DNA of 64,000 nucleotides from Saprospiraceae bacterium (GCA_020848695.1 JADLHT010000046.1:35961-99960), one strand, 5' to 3'. Shown: positions 1 through 9,597, counted from the stretch's first letter. A program made the numbers and translations. The notes: generated from the letters alone by a model not told the origin.

Positions 1-296
1 TTCCCCATCAACTTATTCAAACCGGACTTACCTATAGAAGATCATTCTATAACTTTAGTCAGACCGCATTCCATGGTGGCCTTAGTATGAGAATTGCAGG
101 CTCTGATAACGGATATACTTATACAGATCTGGGACTATTAGTTGGATTTGAACTTAAGAAAACGGTAATTGGTTTCCATTATGATTTTGGAATCAGAGAT
201 GCTTCAAAGTTTTCTCATCTAAACAACTCTTTTGAAATTAGTATTAGCTTAACAGGAGATTACAATAATCAAAGTTTTATCTGTCCGGAATTTTAG
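1..296 (+). CDS. PorP/SprF-like type IX secretion outer-membrane protein, C-terminal fragment
   Basis: The frame is already open at the window edge (in-frame codons begin at base 3) and stops at 294-296, so only the last 97 or so residues are seen. They alternate hydrophobic and polar residues as in outer-membrane beta strands, and the end reads like the final two strands of PorP/SprF proteins: a strand with FHYDFGI, then SFEISISL, then a short Cys-containing tail. PorP/SprF proteins are Bacteroidota outer-membrane proteins that work with T9SS and anchor surface complexes. The ATG at 87 is internal to the protein and is not the start. The family call is inference from a short piece; another 8- to 14-stranded barrel is possible. 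Confidence 0.55.
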   Translation, partial: PHQLIQTGLTYRRSFYNFSQTAFHGGLSMRIAGSDNGYTYTDLGLLVGFELKKTVIGFHYDFGIRDASKFSHLNNSFEISISLTGDYNNQSFICPEF

Positions 297-302
297 TGAA
301 TA

Positions 303-2627
303 TTACTTTTGAAATGAATACACAACTCGACCTCCCAAACTTCTAGGTGCCTCCATTAGTCCGGGTCTCAAAGTATAGACTTCGTTAAATGCATTCTGGA
401 CATTCAATTGAAAATCAAGCTTATTGAACTGAACTCCACACCTAAAATCAAATAATTCATAACCCTTATTGTGTTCTTCCCGAAATTCCTTTATTCCTTC
501 TGTAATCAGGCCTGATTCAAAAATTTTATCAATTGCTTGAACATGTGATGCAAATGTAAAATTAAGTCCAAAGTATATTTTTTCCCACTGATACTCAATA
601 TCAGACCGAACCAATTGTTTGCTTCGGTATTTCAAAATATTTTCAGAAGACGTGGAAGCAAATGCATTCAATTGACCCTGAGTTGCATTTTCCAGATTAT
701 TAATAGAAAGATCCTTTCCTGAAAGGTCAAAGTCCCGAAACTTTGGATCCATCAGTGTAAATCCAATATTGTAAATAATCTTTGATTTATTCAATTCCAG
801 AATAGCCTGATTACTGAACTCTACGCCTTTGATCCTGACCCCACCTACATTCTGAGCTTGATAATAAGCCTGGAACAATTTATTGACAACCAAAGTAAAC
901 TCTATCATATCCTCATATCTGGAATCAAAATATGAAAAATCAAAAAATCCCTGGTAATTTCCAAACTTAATCCCCTGTTTTACTCCGATCTCATATGAAT
1001 TTCCACGTTCAGAATGTAGGTTTAAATTTGGAATAATTCTTATTCCGCCTGCGTTGGTTTCAATAAATTTTTCTGCAAGACTTGGAAATCTAAATCCCTG
1101 ACCGAATGAGCTTCTGATATATGTTCCATTTATAGGTTGATAATTTAATCCCATTCTAAAAACAGGGCGGTCATCTATTATTGGATTCTCTACCAAGCTT
1201 CCATTCACAATACTGGGACCATTCAGTATATTGTATTCATATCTAACTCCTGCACTTAATAAAAGATTTCTAAAGAGCGTTTTTTCAAGTTGAGTGTAAA
1301 GACCAATATTTCTACTGATAAAAATCGAATCGCTGTAGAGCGGAGCATCAACATTTGAATAATTATAAACAACTCCGGACACAAATTCCAAACCAATGCT
1401 TTCGAATTTTTTCTGAATCTGGCCTTCTGTAAAATAATTCTCACTTTGATTGGATTGGTTTCCATTATTATTGTTGTTCACATACAACAATCTAGTTAAT
1501 AATTTTAATCGATAATTGTCTTTTGTAAAATACTGTATAGAAGGATCAATATTAAATCTTGTTCGTTTACTAGAGCTATATGAAGTTGGATCACCCACAA
1601 ATGAAGCTTTTCCATTCCAGTAAAAAAATCCGGTACTCGTACCTGTATTTACATTTGCACCGATTTCTCCAATCAGCCTGTCTGTAAAATGATATGTTGC
1701 TGTACCATTTAATCTAAAGTTTTCTATCCCTTTCCCTTTATTGAAAGATACTTCGTTGCGGTACATAGACCCAAACGTAAGGTCAAGTTTTTGAAATTTC
1801 TGCCGGTGAGCGAAGGTAAATACCTGTTCACTTGGAATAACATGATTACTATCATTTCCCCACCATTCATTCTTTAGCTTTGGCTTCATGTAAAACCTGG
1901 TAATATAACTCACAGAAGTATAAGGATTAATTGAAGGTTTCACATTTCTAAAATGTATTACTCCATTCATAGCCGCTGATCCAAATAAGGCAGATGCTGC
2001 TCCTTTGACAATTTCTATTTGCCCCACGTTCTCTAAAGGCAGATCAGACCAATTGGTAAATGCAGCATCCGGTTGCAATATTTGAAGATCATCCATAATC
2101 AACATTACTCTGCTACCCGCACCATAAGAGTAGCCTGAACCTCCACGAATGTTAGCTTGCCCATCTATTATCTGTACTCCGGGAACTTTGTCAATAACCT
2201 GTTCAGCGGATACAGAATTTAATCTTTCAGCAGAACGTGATTGAATTATGTCAATAGACACCGGTGATTCCGCTAAAGGTTTTTCGGATCTGGAGGTACT
2301 TATTTCTGCAACATCTAGAAGTATGTTCGACCCTTCTAATTCAATTTCAACAAACTGATTTTCATTTTCTGCAACTAAAATTTTTTTCACTAATAATTTA
2401 TAACCAATAGCTTCAATCGTCAATTGATGGAAACCTACAGGGAGACTCAAACTAAAATTACCGTTCTCATCAGTGCTTGTTCCATTTTTATTAATTTCGA
2501 TCAAAGCTCCAATCACCGGTTGTCCTGATGACTTATCTTTAACCTTCCCGCCAACTAATACCTGTGAATTAATAATATTTGAAAGTCCGAGAACGAGAGT
2601 GAGAATGAAAATGGATTTAAAATTCAT
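303..2627 (-). CDS. TonB-dependent receptor with carboxypeptidase-regulatory-like N-terminal domain
   Basis: 774 residues. A signal peptide (about 1-21) is followed by a carboxypeptidase-regulatory-like beta-sandwich (about 24-105, with GGKVKDKSSGQPVIGALIEI and the TDENGNFSLSLP turn), a TonB plug (about 115-230, with DKVPGVQIIDGQANIRGGSG and VEIVKGAASALFGSAAMNGV) and a 22-strand-type barrel to the C-terminus. Such proteins import siderophores, cobalamin, metals or glycans across the outer membrane using TonB-ExbBD energy. No SusD partner lies next to it, so a SusC role in polysaccharide uptake is less likely than metal or vitamin uptake; the substrate cannot be read from sequence. It is divergent from the small T9SS cargo gene at 2677, with 49 bp between starts. 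Confidence 0.9.
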   Translation of the reverse strand: MNFKSIFILTLVLGLSNIINSQVLVGGKVKDKSSGQPVIGALIEINKNGTSTDENGNFSLSLPVGFHQLTIEAIGYKLLVKKILVAENENQFVEIELEGSNILLDVAEISTSRSEKPLAESPVSIDIIQSRSAERLNSVSAEQVIDKVPGVQIIDGQANIRGGSGYSYGAGSRVMLIMDDLQILQPDAAFTNWSDLPLENVGQIEIVKGAASALFGSAAMNGVIHFRNVKPSINPYTSVSYITRFYMKPKLKNEWWGNDSNHVIPSEQVFTFAHRQKFQKLDLTFGSMYRNEVSFNKGKGIENFRLNGTATYHFTDRLIGEIGANVNTGTSTGFFYWNGKASFVGDPTSYSSSKRTRFNIDPSIQYFTKDNYRLKLLTRLLYVNNNNNGNQSNQSENYFTEGQIQKKFESIGLEFVSGVVYNYSNVDAPLYSDSIFISRNIGLYTQLEKTLFRNLLLSAGVRYEYNILNGPSIVNGSLVENPIIDDRPVFRMGLNYQPINGTYIRSSFGQGFRFPSLAEKFIETNAGGIRIIPNLNLHSERGNSYEIGVKQGIKFGNYQGFFDFSYFDSRYEDMIEFTLVVNKLFQAYYQAQNVGGVRIKGVEFSNQAILELNKSKIIYNIGFTLMDPKFRDFDLSGKDLSINNLENATQGQLNAFASTSSENILKYRSKQLVRSDIEYQWEKIYFGLNFTFASHVQAIDKIFESGLITEGIKEFREEHNKGYELFDFRCGVQFNKLDFQLNVQNAFNEVYTLRPGLMEAPRSLGGRVVYSFQK

Positions 2628-2676
2628 GGTTGTATATTCTAAGATTTGCTAACTTGCGGTCAAATTTCAGTCAAAT

Positions 2677-3444
2677 ATGAAAAAAATCTACTTTATTTTA
2701 TTTTTAATTTTTATTTCTCAAGGAATTAAAGCTCAAAACTGCGTTCCAGATAATCAATATAAAGATTCTACCGCTGGTGTATTCCCTAGACCGATTACTG
2801 AAGGAGGTTCAGGAAAGGGTATTGATAAAATTGCATGTATCAATAAGCCATACGAATTTGTTTTTACGGTCGTTATTCCTGATACTTTAAGGATACCGGG
2901 TGTTCCCTTATTACTTAACCTTACGCATGCAAAAATTGACACCGTGGGCGCAATTTCAAATCTTCCTAAGGGCATTACATATGCATGCAATCCACCAAAT
3001 TGTATATATCCTAAAAAGACAATTGGTTGTTTAATATTGAAAGGCACGCCTGACAATACCAATGCTCCCGGTATTTATAAACCGGTAATAAAATTAACAA
3101 TCGGAACATTGTTAGGAAATATTGAAATTGATTATCCCGGTGCACAGTTTCCAGGAGAATATCTATTAGCCTTGTTGGATGAAAATTGTCTGATTGCAAC
3201 TAAAGATATTAACATTGTAAATGATAATTTCTTTCCAAACCCAACAGAAGGATGGATTAATTCAAGAGAAGACCAGATTTTTAATTTGCAGTTAAGTGAT
3301 CTTACTGGTAAAATTATACAAGTACAGAATCAAGTTATATCCAATAAATTTTTACTACCTGAAAACTTAAACAATGGATTTTATCTTTTACATTGGAAAT
3401 CGAATGATAAAAGCTACATTCAAAAAGTATTATTAAATCGTTAA
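2677..3444 (+). CDS. Secreted protein with T9SS C-terminal sorting domain
   Basis: 255 residues. Residues 1-20 form a clear signal peptide ending in IKAQ. The middle (about 21-180) is a beta-rich module with several cysteines that I do not recognise. The last 70 residues match the type A T9SS sorting domain pattern: FFPNPTEGWI, then a strand with LSDLTGKII, then NGFYLLHWKSNDKSYIQKVLL. The protein should cross the inner membrane by Sec and then the outer membrane by T9SS, where the sorting domain is normally removed. Function is unknown. A strong hairpin terminator follows directly. Confidence 0.8.
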   Translation: MKKIYFILFLIFISQGIKAQNCVPDNQYKDSTAGVFPRPITEGGSGKGIDKIACINKPYEFVFTVVIPDTLRIPGVPLLLNLTHAKIDTVGAISNLPKGITYACNPPNCIYPKKTIGCLILKGTPDNTNAPGIYKPVIKLTIGTLLGNIEIDYPGAQFPGEYLLALLDENCLIATKDINIVNDNFFPNPTEGWINSREDQIFNLQLSDLTGKIIQVQNQVISNKFLLPENLNNGFYLLHWKSNDKSYIQKVLLNR

Positions 3445-3460
3445 TATCAATATCCGAATT

Positions 3461-3501
3461 AAAATAGAAAAGCCCACATCTAAAGTGGGCTTTTCTATTT
3501 T
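3461..3501. terminator. Bidirectional hairpin terminator between convergent genes
   Basis: A perfect 17-bp inverted repeat: arm 3461-3477, loop of 7 nt (3478-3484), arm 3485-3501. The GC core is GCCCAC/GTGGGC, and each arm carries an A-rich or T-rich flank, so it gives a U-tract when read from either side. It sits between the stop of the + gene at 3444 and the stop of the - gene, whose TAA overlaps the outer end of the stem (3500-3502). Confidence 0.9.
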
Positions 3502-5623
3502 ATTCCTCGGACAATTCGATCAAAAAAGTATATTCCATTGCAATTTCTCTTAGTCTTCTGAATCTACCCGATGAACCTCCGTGACCTGTCTCCATATTAC
3601 AATACATCATTAAAGGATTATTATCAATCTTTAGTGCTCTAAGCTTGGCTATCCATTTTGCCGGTTCCCAATACTGTACCTGTGAATCATGATAACCTGT
3701 GGTAATAAGTATTGGAGGATAGTATTTGGCTTCTACATTGTCATAGGGTGAATATGACTTCATATAATCATAATAATCTTTCTGTTTAGGATTACCCCAT
3801 TCATCATACTCTCCTGTTGTTAAAGGGATACTCTCATCGAGCATAGTACTGACAACATCAACAAAAGGCACCGCAGCAATAACACCACCCCATAATTCGG
3901 GTTTCAAATTTATTACCGCCCCAATTAATAATCCCCCGGCAGAACCTCCTTGAGCATAAAGTTTTTTTGGATGACAATAATTGTTGGCTAATAACCATTC
4001 ACCACAATTCACAAAATCAGTAAATGTATTTTTCTTTTCAAAAAATTTTCCATGCTCATACCATTTTCTTCCCATTTCCTGACCTCCACGAACATGCGCT
4101 ATTGCAAATGCAAAACCACGATCCAGAAGACTTAATCTTGATGAACTGAATTGTGGATCCATACTTAATCCATAGGAACCATAACCATACAATAAAAGTG
4201 GCTGAGTCCCATTCTTGGCATATCCTTTTTTATAAACAATAGAGAGTGGAATCATGGTTCCATCTTCTGCTTTAATCATTTGTCTTTCCGTCTGATAGTC
4301 ATTAATTGAAAATGAACCTATAACTTCTTGCTGCTTTAATAGCACGAATTCCTTTGTTCTTACATTAAAATCATAAGTAGAATTAGGTGTTGTGAGTGAG
4401 GTATAATTCAGCCTTAAAATATCCGTCTGAAATTCTGGGTTGATTGAACTTGTTGCAAAATATGATGATTCGGCAAAAGGTATATAATACGAATCTCCAT
4501 TCCAGAACCTCACTTCAATCTGTGTTATTCCGTCCTTCCTCACTTCCAGGATAAGATGCTCATTATAAATACTGATATCGCTGATAAATACTTCACTGCT
4601 GTGTGGTATATATTCCTCCCATTGATCAATGGAAGTATTATATTCATTACTACTCATAACTTTAAAGTTATAAGCATCATCCTTATTACAAAGTATATAC
4701 CATTTATCCTTATAGTGAGATATACTGTATTCTAATTTTTTCACTCGGCTCTGGAAGACCCTAAAATTTCCAGTTGGATTATTTGCTTCAAGTATTCTAA
4801 ATTCATCTGAAAGTGTAGCGCCAGATCCGATAATCAGATATTTCTTAGACTTTGATTTATAAATATAGCAATTAAAACTTTCGTCATTTTCATGGTAAAC
4901 TTCTACATCTTCTTCAACAGAAGAACCCAGTTTGTGTCTCATTATCTTATAATCACGCAGAGCTTCATCCTTAATGGTATAGAAGACATGAAGATTATCA
5001 TTTGCCCAGACCATATTCCCGGATGTATTAGGAATCTCTTCAGGGTAGTGTTCGCCAGTTATCAGATTTTTAAAATTGATGTTGTACATCCTACGACTTA
5101 CCGTATCAAAGCTGTAGGCTAAAATTTTATTGTCTTCACTTACCGAGATCCCTCCAAGGGCATAATAATCATAGCCTTCTGCCAGCTGATTTACATTCAG
5201 CAAGATTTCTTCCTGAGAGTTAATACTATCTTTATGTCTGGAATAAATTGCATACTCTTTGTTTTCTTCAAATCTGCTTACATAATAATATCCATTCTCC
5301 TTGTATGGAACTGACATATCTGTTTGTTTAATTCTGGATTTTATTTCCAGAAAGATCGTCTCTTCCTTATCTTTCAAATGCTCACATATTTCTTCCCTGT
5401 ATTTGTTCTCTGCCAGCAGATAATCTATAACATTTTGAGTCTGAACATCAGGTATTGTACTGTTTTTCTGCTCATCAGATAATCTCATCCAATGGTAATA
5501 ATCCAATCTTTGATCACCATGAGCCTCATGAACATGTGGTATTCTTTCAGCATTAGGTGGAGTTGAAGTATTTACCTTACTATATATTGATACTTTACTT
5601 TTATTCATATAACCTGTTAACAC
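3500..5623 (-). CDS. S9A family oligopeptidase (protease II / prolyl oligopeptidase type)
   Basis: 707 residues, the usual length for oligopeptidase B-type S9A enzymes. An N-terminal beta-propeller (about 80-420) limits entry to short peptides. The C-terminal alpha/beta-hydrolase domain has the nucleophile elbow GGSAGG, an acidic residue in TTGYHDSQVQYWEP, and the catalytic His in ETGHGG. It would cleave short peptides, probably after basic residues if it is a true protease II. No signal peptide is seen, so it is probably cytoplasmic. The first Met (5623) and the Met five codons later (5608) are both possible starts; the second fits family starts as well. It is a single gene, 308 bp downstream of the next gene on the same strand. 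Confidence 0.88.
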   Translation of the reverse strand: MLTGYMNKSKVSIYSKVNTSTPPNAERIPHVHEAHGDQRLDYYHWMRLSDEQKNSTIPDVQTQNVIDYLLAENKYREEICEHLKDKEETIFLEIKSRIKQTDMSVPYKENGYYYVSRFEENKEYAIYSRHKDSINSQEEILLNVNQLAEGYDYYALGGISVSEDNKILAYSFDTVSRRMYNINFKNLITGEHYPEEIPNTSGNMVWANDNLHVFYTIKDEALRDYKIMRHKLGSSVEEDVEVYHENDESFNCYIYKSKSKKYLIIGSGATLSDEFRILEANNPTGNFRVFQSRVKKLEYSISHYKDKWYILCNKDDAYNFKVMSSNEYNTSIDQWEEYIPHSSEVFISDISIYNEHLILEVRKDGITQIEVRFWNGDSYYIPFAESSYFATSSINPEFQTDILRLNYTSLTTPNSTYDFNVRTKEFVLLKQQEVIGSFSINDYQTERQMIKAEDGTMIPLSIVYKKGYAKNGTQPLLLYGYGSYGLSMDPQFSSSRLSLLDRGFAFAIAHVRGGQEMGRKWYEHGKFFEKKNTFTDFVNCGEWLLANNYCHPKKLYAQGGSAGGLLIGAVINLKPELWGGVIAAVPFVDVVSTMLDESIPLTTGEYDEWGNPKQKDYYDYMKSYSPYDNVEAKYYPPILITTGYHDSQVQYWEPAKWIAKLRALKIDNNPLMMYCNMETGHGGSSGRFRRLREIAMEYTFLIELSEE

Positions 5624-5931
5624 TTATACTAATTTTAACAACATGACCTCAATCAAATGCTTAATATGTTGTTTTTGTTTCAGAAAGCAAATTTTTGTTT
5701 TGCAATATTCTGTCAGCTCTTGTTGTGATGATAGTATATAAGTTAAATTTTTCAGTTGATGATTACTTCGAAGCTTAACTGAAAAATTTGGGATTAGAAG
5801 AGTTTATATATGCAAAAAGAATCAATGTAAAAAATGGACTAAATCAAAAAAAAATTCCAAATTAATTCATACTAATGTCCATGCTTAATTGCATGAATGA
5901 TCTGCTAAACTTTGTTTCTTTAAGATTAAAG
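5624..5931. other. Intergenic region with an inverted repeat
   Basis: 308 bp, very AT-rich, lying between two genes that both read leftward. Apart from the 13-bp inverted repeat at 5745-5789 I see no coding potential and no RNA gene. It should hold the promoter of the oligopeptidase gene and the end of the XRE/S24 gene transcript. Confidence 0.5.
5745..5789. terminator. AT-rich inverted repeat, possible terminator of the XRE/S24 gene
   Basis: Perfect 13-bp arms, AAATTTTTCAGTT at 5745-5757 and its complement at 5777-5789, around a 19-nt loop that itself contains the palindrome CTTCGAAG. It lies 143 bp downstream of the repressor gene's stop on the minus strand. The stem is AT-rich, so termination strength is uncertain; a binding site is the alternative. 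Confidence 0.4.
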
Positions 5932-6681
5932 TTAAATTTTATCCACTTTTTGATTTATATTTTGTAACAGCCTAAGAATCTCAGAATATTCATCTCCTTC
6001 ATATTTGCTATCAGAAGTATTCATAGAGCAAACAAATTCCCAGATCTCGAGTACATCACCGAAAGAAACTGAAAAGGGTTTGTAATATGGATTATCCGAA
6101 TGAAGTTCGAGACAATTAGATTTAGGATAAGTCCTTTTATAAACTATTCCCTCATCTTTTGTAAGAATGATATAGGTATTTCCGGAGCGAATATCCTTAA
6201 TCCCATCAATATATCTGGCAATTACAAATGAGCCTTCTTTAAGAGGCGGCATAGAATCTCCTTTAATGGGAAATGCACGACACTTCCCATGTGGATTAAA
6301 TGGAAGTGTCATCCGCTGCAATTGAGAGATATAGTCCGGATCTGCGTATCCCCCCAGATAACCTGCGCTTGCCTTGACCGTTAATACTTCTACCATATCC
6401 TCCTCATCCTGATCCATAATTACGGGAAAGAGAATTCTGTTGCTCCCTACTTTGATGAGTTGATCATTTCTCACTGAACTTAGATCGCAACGCACCATGG
6501 CATCAATAGCTATATGAAACAGGTCGGAGAGCTTAATCAGGACATCCACAGGTGGATCACAGCGCTCTTCTTCATAAGCACCGATTCTTGCGCGAGGTAT
6601 TCCAAGTGCATCAGCTAGCTGTGTCTGAGACCAGCCTTTCAAAGTTCGAAGATGCCTTAGGTTTTTAGAAGCTTTAGACAT
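5932..6681 (-). CDS. XRE-family repressor with S24 (LexA/CI-like) self-cleavage domain
   Basis: 249 residues. Residues 6-62 form an XRE-type helix-turn-helix (GWSQTQLADALGIPRARIGAYE). Residues about 85-235 form an S24 peptidase/LexA-like domain: an Ala106-Gly107 pair in the KASAGY segment at the place of the LexA cleavage site, nucleophile Ser143 in KGDSMPP, and Lys182 in IVYKRTYP. The Ser-Lys spacing of 39 and site-Ser spacing of 37 resemble LexA (37 and 35). This predicts a dimeric DNA-binding repressor that cuts itself when RecA filaments form. Its start codon overlaps one of two boxes (6681-6694 and 6704-6717), so autoregulation is likely. The same box pair precedes the dinB region. It differs from classical LexA, which has a winged helix, and is closer to phage CI in DNA-binding fold. 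Confidence 0.88.
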   Translation of the reverse strand: MSKASKNLRHLRTLKGWSQTQLADALGIPRARIGAYEEERCDPPVDVLIKLSDLFHIAIDAMVRCDLSSVRNDQLIKVGSNRILFPVIMDQDEEDMVEVLTVKASAGYLGGYADPDYISQLQRMTLPFNPHGKCRAFPIKGDSMPPLKEGSFVIARYIDGIKDIRSGNTYIILTKDEGIVYKRTYPKSNCLELHSDNPYYKPFSVSFGDVLEIWEFVCSMNTSDSKYEGDEYSEILRLLQNINQKVDKI

Positions 6682-6717
6682 ACTAAATATTTTAGCACAA
6701 AAATACTAATTATTTTA
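6681..6717. promoter_or_regulatory. Twin operator boxes in the XRE/S24 promoter
   Basis: Two direct copies of a 14-bp element, TACTAAATATTTTA at 6681-6694 and TACTAATTATTTTA at 6704-6717, start to start 23 bp apart. The first extends to a near-palindrome of form TRCTAAAnnnTTTAGYA (6681-6697). A minus-strand -7 element TATTTTTG (complement at 6698-6705) lies between them and touches the second box, so a bound protein would block the repressor's own promoter and possibly the divergent gene at 6783. The same arrangement occurs at 14022-14058. Confidence 0.7.
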
Positions 6718-6728
6718 CAAACACCACC

Positions 6729-6736
6729 TATCTTTG
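6729..6736 (+). promoter_or_regulatory. Bacteroidota -7 promoter element
   Basis: TATCTTTG matches the Bacteroidota TAnnTTTG element and lies 47 bp upstream of the membrane-protein start at 6783. A second candidate, TAAATTTG at 6761-6768, is closer. The region upstream is covered by the twin operator boxes. Confidence 0.5.
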
Positions 6737-6782
6737 TCAAAATATTTTCCTTATATTATTTAAATTTGTAAAAACAAACAAA

Positions 6783-7328
6783 ATGAATACAAAACAAATT
6801 ATCGCATCAGTAGTAGGTGCATTGATTCTCTTTATCTGGCAATTTTTATCCTGGGCTGCCATTCCAATACACAGTGATGTATATGGCTATACTGCGAGTC
6901 AAGATAAAATTTTAGAAGTCCTCAATCAGAGTAATCTAGAGGAAGGAACTTATATGTTGCCGGGAGTTCCTCCAGGTACTTCACATGAAGATGCAGAAAA
7001 ACAAGGACAGGCGAGTATTGGCAAACCTTGGGCACAGGTCTCATATCACAAGTCCTTTGACATTAGTATGGGAATGAATATGACTCGCGGATTCCTTGTT
7101 GATTTAATTGCATTATTTTTACTAAGCTGGATATTCCTTAGATTGGGAAAAGTTAATATGCAAACCAGTATCTTCGTTTGTGTATCAATTGGATTGATTG
7201 CTTATTTGACCATACCCTATCTGAATTCAATCTGGTTTGGCGGTTCAACTTTAGGTCATCTCATTGATGCTTTGGTCCCCTGGGGCTTGGTTGGGGTATG
7301 GCTAGGCTGGTACATGAACAGGTCATAA
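6783..7328 (+). CDS. Small polytopic membrane protein of unknown function
   Basis: 181 residues. One hydrophobic segment at about 6-24, then a soluble loop of about 75 residues containing a PGVPPGTSHEDAEKQGQ stretch, then three membrane segments (about 100-118, 127-147, 153-177). The loop after the first segment probably faces the periplasm. I do not recognise the family with certainty. It is divergent from the XRE/S24 repressor and shares its operator-bearing intergenic region, so co-regulation is possible but unproven. A perfect hairpin follows the gene. Confidence 0.75.
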   Translation: MNTKQIIASVVGALILFIWQFLSWAAIPIHSDVYGYTASQDKILEVLNQSNLEEGTYMLPGVPPGTSHEDAEKQGQASIGKPWAQVSYHKSFDISMGMNMTRGFLVDLIALFLLSWIFLRLGKVNMQTSIFVCVSIGLIAYLTIPYLNSIWFGGSTLGHLIDALVPWGLVGVWLGWYMNRS

Positions 7329-7393
7329 ATTTTATTTGTTAACACTAGCAATAATAGTACTCAAATAAAATCTAGAATTACAACAAATCACAT

Positions 7394-7425
7394 TGTGCAC
7401 TAATTGAACAAAAAATTAGTGCACA
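7394..7425. terminator. Perfect inverted repeat between convergent genes
   Basis: 12-bp perfect arms, TGTGCACTAATT at 7394-7405 and its complement at 7414-7425, with an 8-nt A-rich loop. It lies between the + gene ending at 7328 and the - gene ending at 7481, where a bidirectional terminator is expected. There is no clear U-tract after the stem, so a protein-binding site is the alternative. Confidence 0.5.
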
Positions 7426-7480
7426 TCTAATTATAGAAAATACTTAAGGTAAATTAGTAGGCAGTTTTGCTTAGAAAAAT

Positions 7481-8635
7481 TTATCTTACTTTAATAATTT
7501 TAAAATGTTCTGATGAATGATCAGAATGCAGGATTGAGAGGATATATATCTGAGCAGGTAATTCCTGAATATTAAGTTGATTATTCAGTATGTCTGTCTT
7601 ATAAATTCTTCCCTGAAGATCCATGATTTTAACTTGATCTCCAAAATTCAATTCAGACAGATTCAATCGATCACTTACAGGATTGGGCCAGACATAAATT
7701 TCATTTAATTTTTGTGGGGTAGATGTATAACTAATTTTTTGATGTGATTTAAAAAATTCCCAATGCAACGCTGCACCGAACATCGGAAAATTTACTCCAT
7801 TGGGATAATTATGACCCATGCCATTGATCATACTAAATTTAAAAAAATTTGGAGTTTCCCCATTAAGAGGAGTTGTATATTCATAATTTAGCGTTAGACT
7901 ATCCTGAGTTTTTATATACTGAGTATCTAGACCAAAAGATCCCAATGCGTTACCAATCCCATTCCTCATATAGGCAAGACAGGAATCATTGAATGGAACA
8001 TACGGAAATCCGGTTCTTTCAATAAACATGCTATCGTGTGTTCCAAACATATTCCAAAATGGAATTTTACTCTTTACTCGATTGGAATCTAAATCATGAA
8101 TAAAAGCACTTGTACAAGTAGCTGCAGCAAAAACATCTGGTAGTTCAAGAGCTAATTTTCCTGCCATTACTCCTCCATTTGAAAAACCCGCAACATAAAT
8201 CATGGATGAATTTATATTGGATACAGCACTAATTGTATCGACCATTTTTTTAAAAAACAATACGTCGTCTTTAAATTCCTGATTCGGACAAGCTACTGAT
8301 TGAAGATCTCCATTATTCCATTTAGTTGTTGGATGTTTGCTACCGTCTGCTTCGACAATACAATAAGAGAGAGAACTGGGAAAAACCGTAACTATATTTT
8401 CTTTAACACCAAGCTCTTTCCATCCAGAGATATTGAAAAATTTTTCTCCATCACCACTAGTTCCATGAAGCATAAACACAATTGGATATCCTCCAGGCGG
8501 TGGAGGAGTAAGGGGCTTAACAACAATAAACTCCCTTAGCTTATCTTCTAATAATATTTTAACATCAAATCTTTGAGAAAAAAAAAGCTTCGGAAATAAA
8601 AATAAAACAATAATAAAAAAGTTGAAAAATTTCAT
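7481..8635 (-). CDS. Secreted PHB-depolymerase/feruloyl-esterase-like hydrolase with T9SS sorting domain
   Basis: 384 residues. A signal peptide (1-21) precedes an alpha/beta-hydrolase of the CE1/LpqC-like esterase type: oxyanion segment MLHGTSGDGE (about 55-64), nucleophile elbow AGFSNGG with Ser152, and a late His candidate in NGMGHNYPNG. The C-terminal 70 residues are a T9SS type A sorting domain (VWPNPVSDRLNLSEL through YILSILHSDHSS). It probably hydrolyses esters in polymers or plant-derived material at or outside the cell surface; the substrate is not evident. It stands alone, convergent with the membrane-protein gene. Confidence 0.82.
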   Translation of the reverse strand: MKFFNFFIIVLFLFPKLFFSQRFDVKILLEDKLREFIVVKPLTPPPPGGYPIVFMLHGTSGDGEKFFNISGWKELGVKENIVTVFPSSLSYCIVEADGSKHPTTKWNNGDLQSVACPNQEFKDDVLFFKKMVDTISAVSNINSSMIYVAGFSNGGVMAGKLALELPDVFAAATCTSAFIHDLDSNRVKSKIPFWNMFGTHDSMFIERTGFPYVPFNDSCLAYMRNGIGNALGSFGLDTQYIKTQDSLTLNYEYTTPLNGETPNFFKFSMINGMGHNYPNGVNFPMFGAALHWEFFKSHQKISYTSTPQKLNEIYVWPNPVSDRLNLSELNFGDQVKIMDLQGRIYKTDILNNQLNIQELPAQIYILSILHSDHSSEHFKIIKVR

Positions 8636-8752
8636 AGTTCCTTGGATGTAAAATTATATAAGACTCGTTCTAACAAAACCTTCAATTTGATTAAAAATGA
8701 AGACTCCATTCAATAAAAGATTATAATCATAACAATTGCGCTTGAATTGCAA

Positions 8753-9577
8753 TCAACCGGGCTGGTTAAAGTTAATCGTTCTAGCTCGATTAACAAGTGA
8801 TTTTATCAATTGATCTGCATTCAATGGCGGAAAATTCAGTTTAATTTTATTCGATAAAGAATCTATACTAGACTCTATATCTCCAGCTTCCAATTCGTTA
8901 TTGGACTTATCTTCCAAAGTATGATAAAAAGGGTTACCCGAAGTTGAGTTTATCATATTAGAATTTAAATTATTCAAATTACTATAATCACCAGCCGAAT
9001 TCTCCAGCAAAACATACAGATGTGTTTCAATTCCACTCTTCATTTCGGAAAATCGCAAGATCCCGGTATTAAGTGCAGGAACTTCTATAATATCAAAATC
9101 CAGGTACTGAAGCTTTTTATTCAATTCAGACTCGACAGTACCATTGTACAATTTGATCAAGCTGACCATTAAACTCGATGCTCCGAATTTTTCATCTACC
9201 CAATTATACTGATCATTGACTCCAAATTCAATAGCGGTAATGAGCTTCTTTCTAATGGTATCCACTAAAGGTATGATGATGTCATAATAGGTTCCAACTG
9301 ACGAGTCTAATGTCACATCAGAATTATTATTTAAATTGATCTTATCAAGACCAAGAATATACTTTTTAATCTGAACTCTGGTACTTAGTGAGTCAAGATG
9401 CTTTTCATTTAGGAAACCAAATAATTTATAATTACTTTGATCAATTAAAGAATCAAAAGTCTGTATTGACTTCTCAATAATTGCTTGCGGAACAAAGTCC
9501 GGAGTCGTTTTCTTACACGACTTAATAAGTAAAAAACAACAAACAAAAACTGCAAATGAGGTAATAATTGATTTCAT
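8753..9577 (-). CDS. Hypothetical lipoprotein
   Basis: 274 residues. The N-terminus is a short hydrophobic signal ending in LLIKSC, a plausible though not perfect lipobox (Lys at -2), with Cys21 as the lipidated residue. The rest is mostly helical and polar, without a domain I can name. The start of this gene is 20 bp from the stop of the protease gene upstream, so the two are probably one transcript, and it may be a partner, substrate or inhibitor of that protease; this is inference from spacing only. Confidence 0.65.
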   Translation of the reverse strand: MKSIITSFAVFVCCFLLIKSCKKTTPDFVPQAIIEKSIQTFDSLIDQSNYKLFGFLNEKHLDSLSTRVQIKKYILGLDKINLNNNSDVTLDSSVGTYYDIIIPLVDTIRKKLITAIEFGVNDQYNWVDEKFGASSLMVSLIKLYNGTVESELNKKLQYLDFDIIEVPALNTGILRFSEMKSGIETHLYVLLENSAGDYSNLNNLNSNMINSTSGNPFYHTLEDKSNNELEAGDIESSIDSLSNKIKLNFPPLNADQLIKSLVNRARTINFNQPG

Positions 9578-9597
9578 GATCTCTTCTTACTTAATAA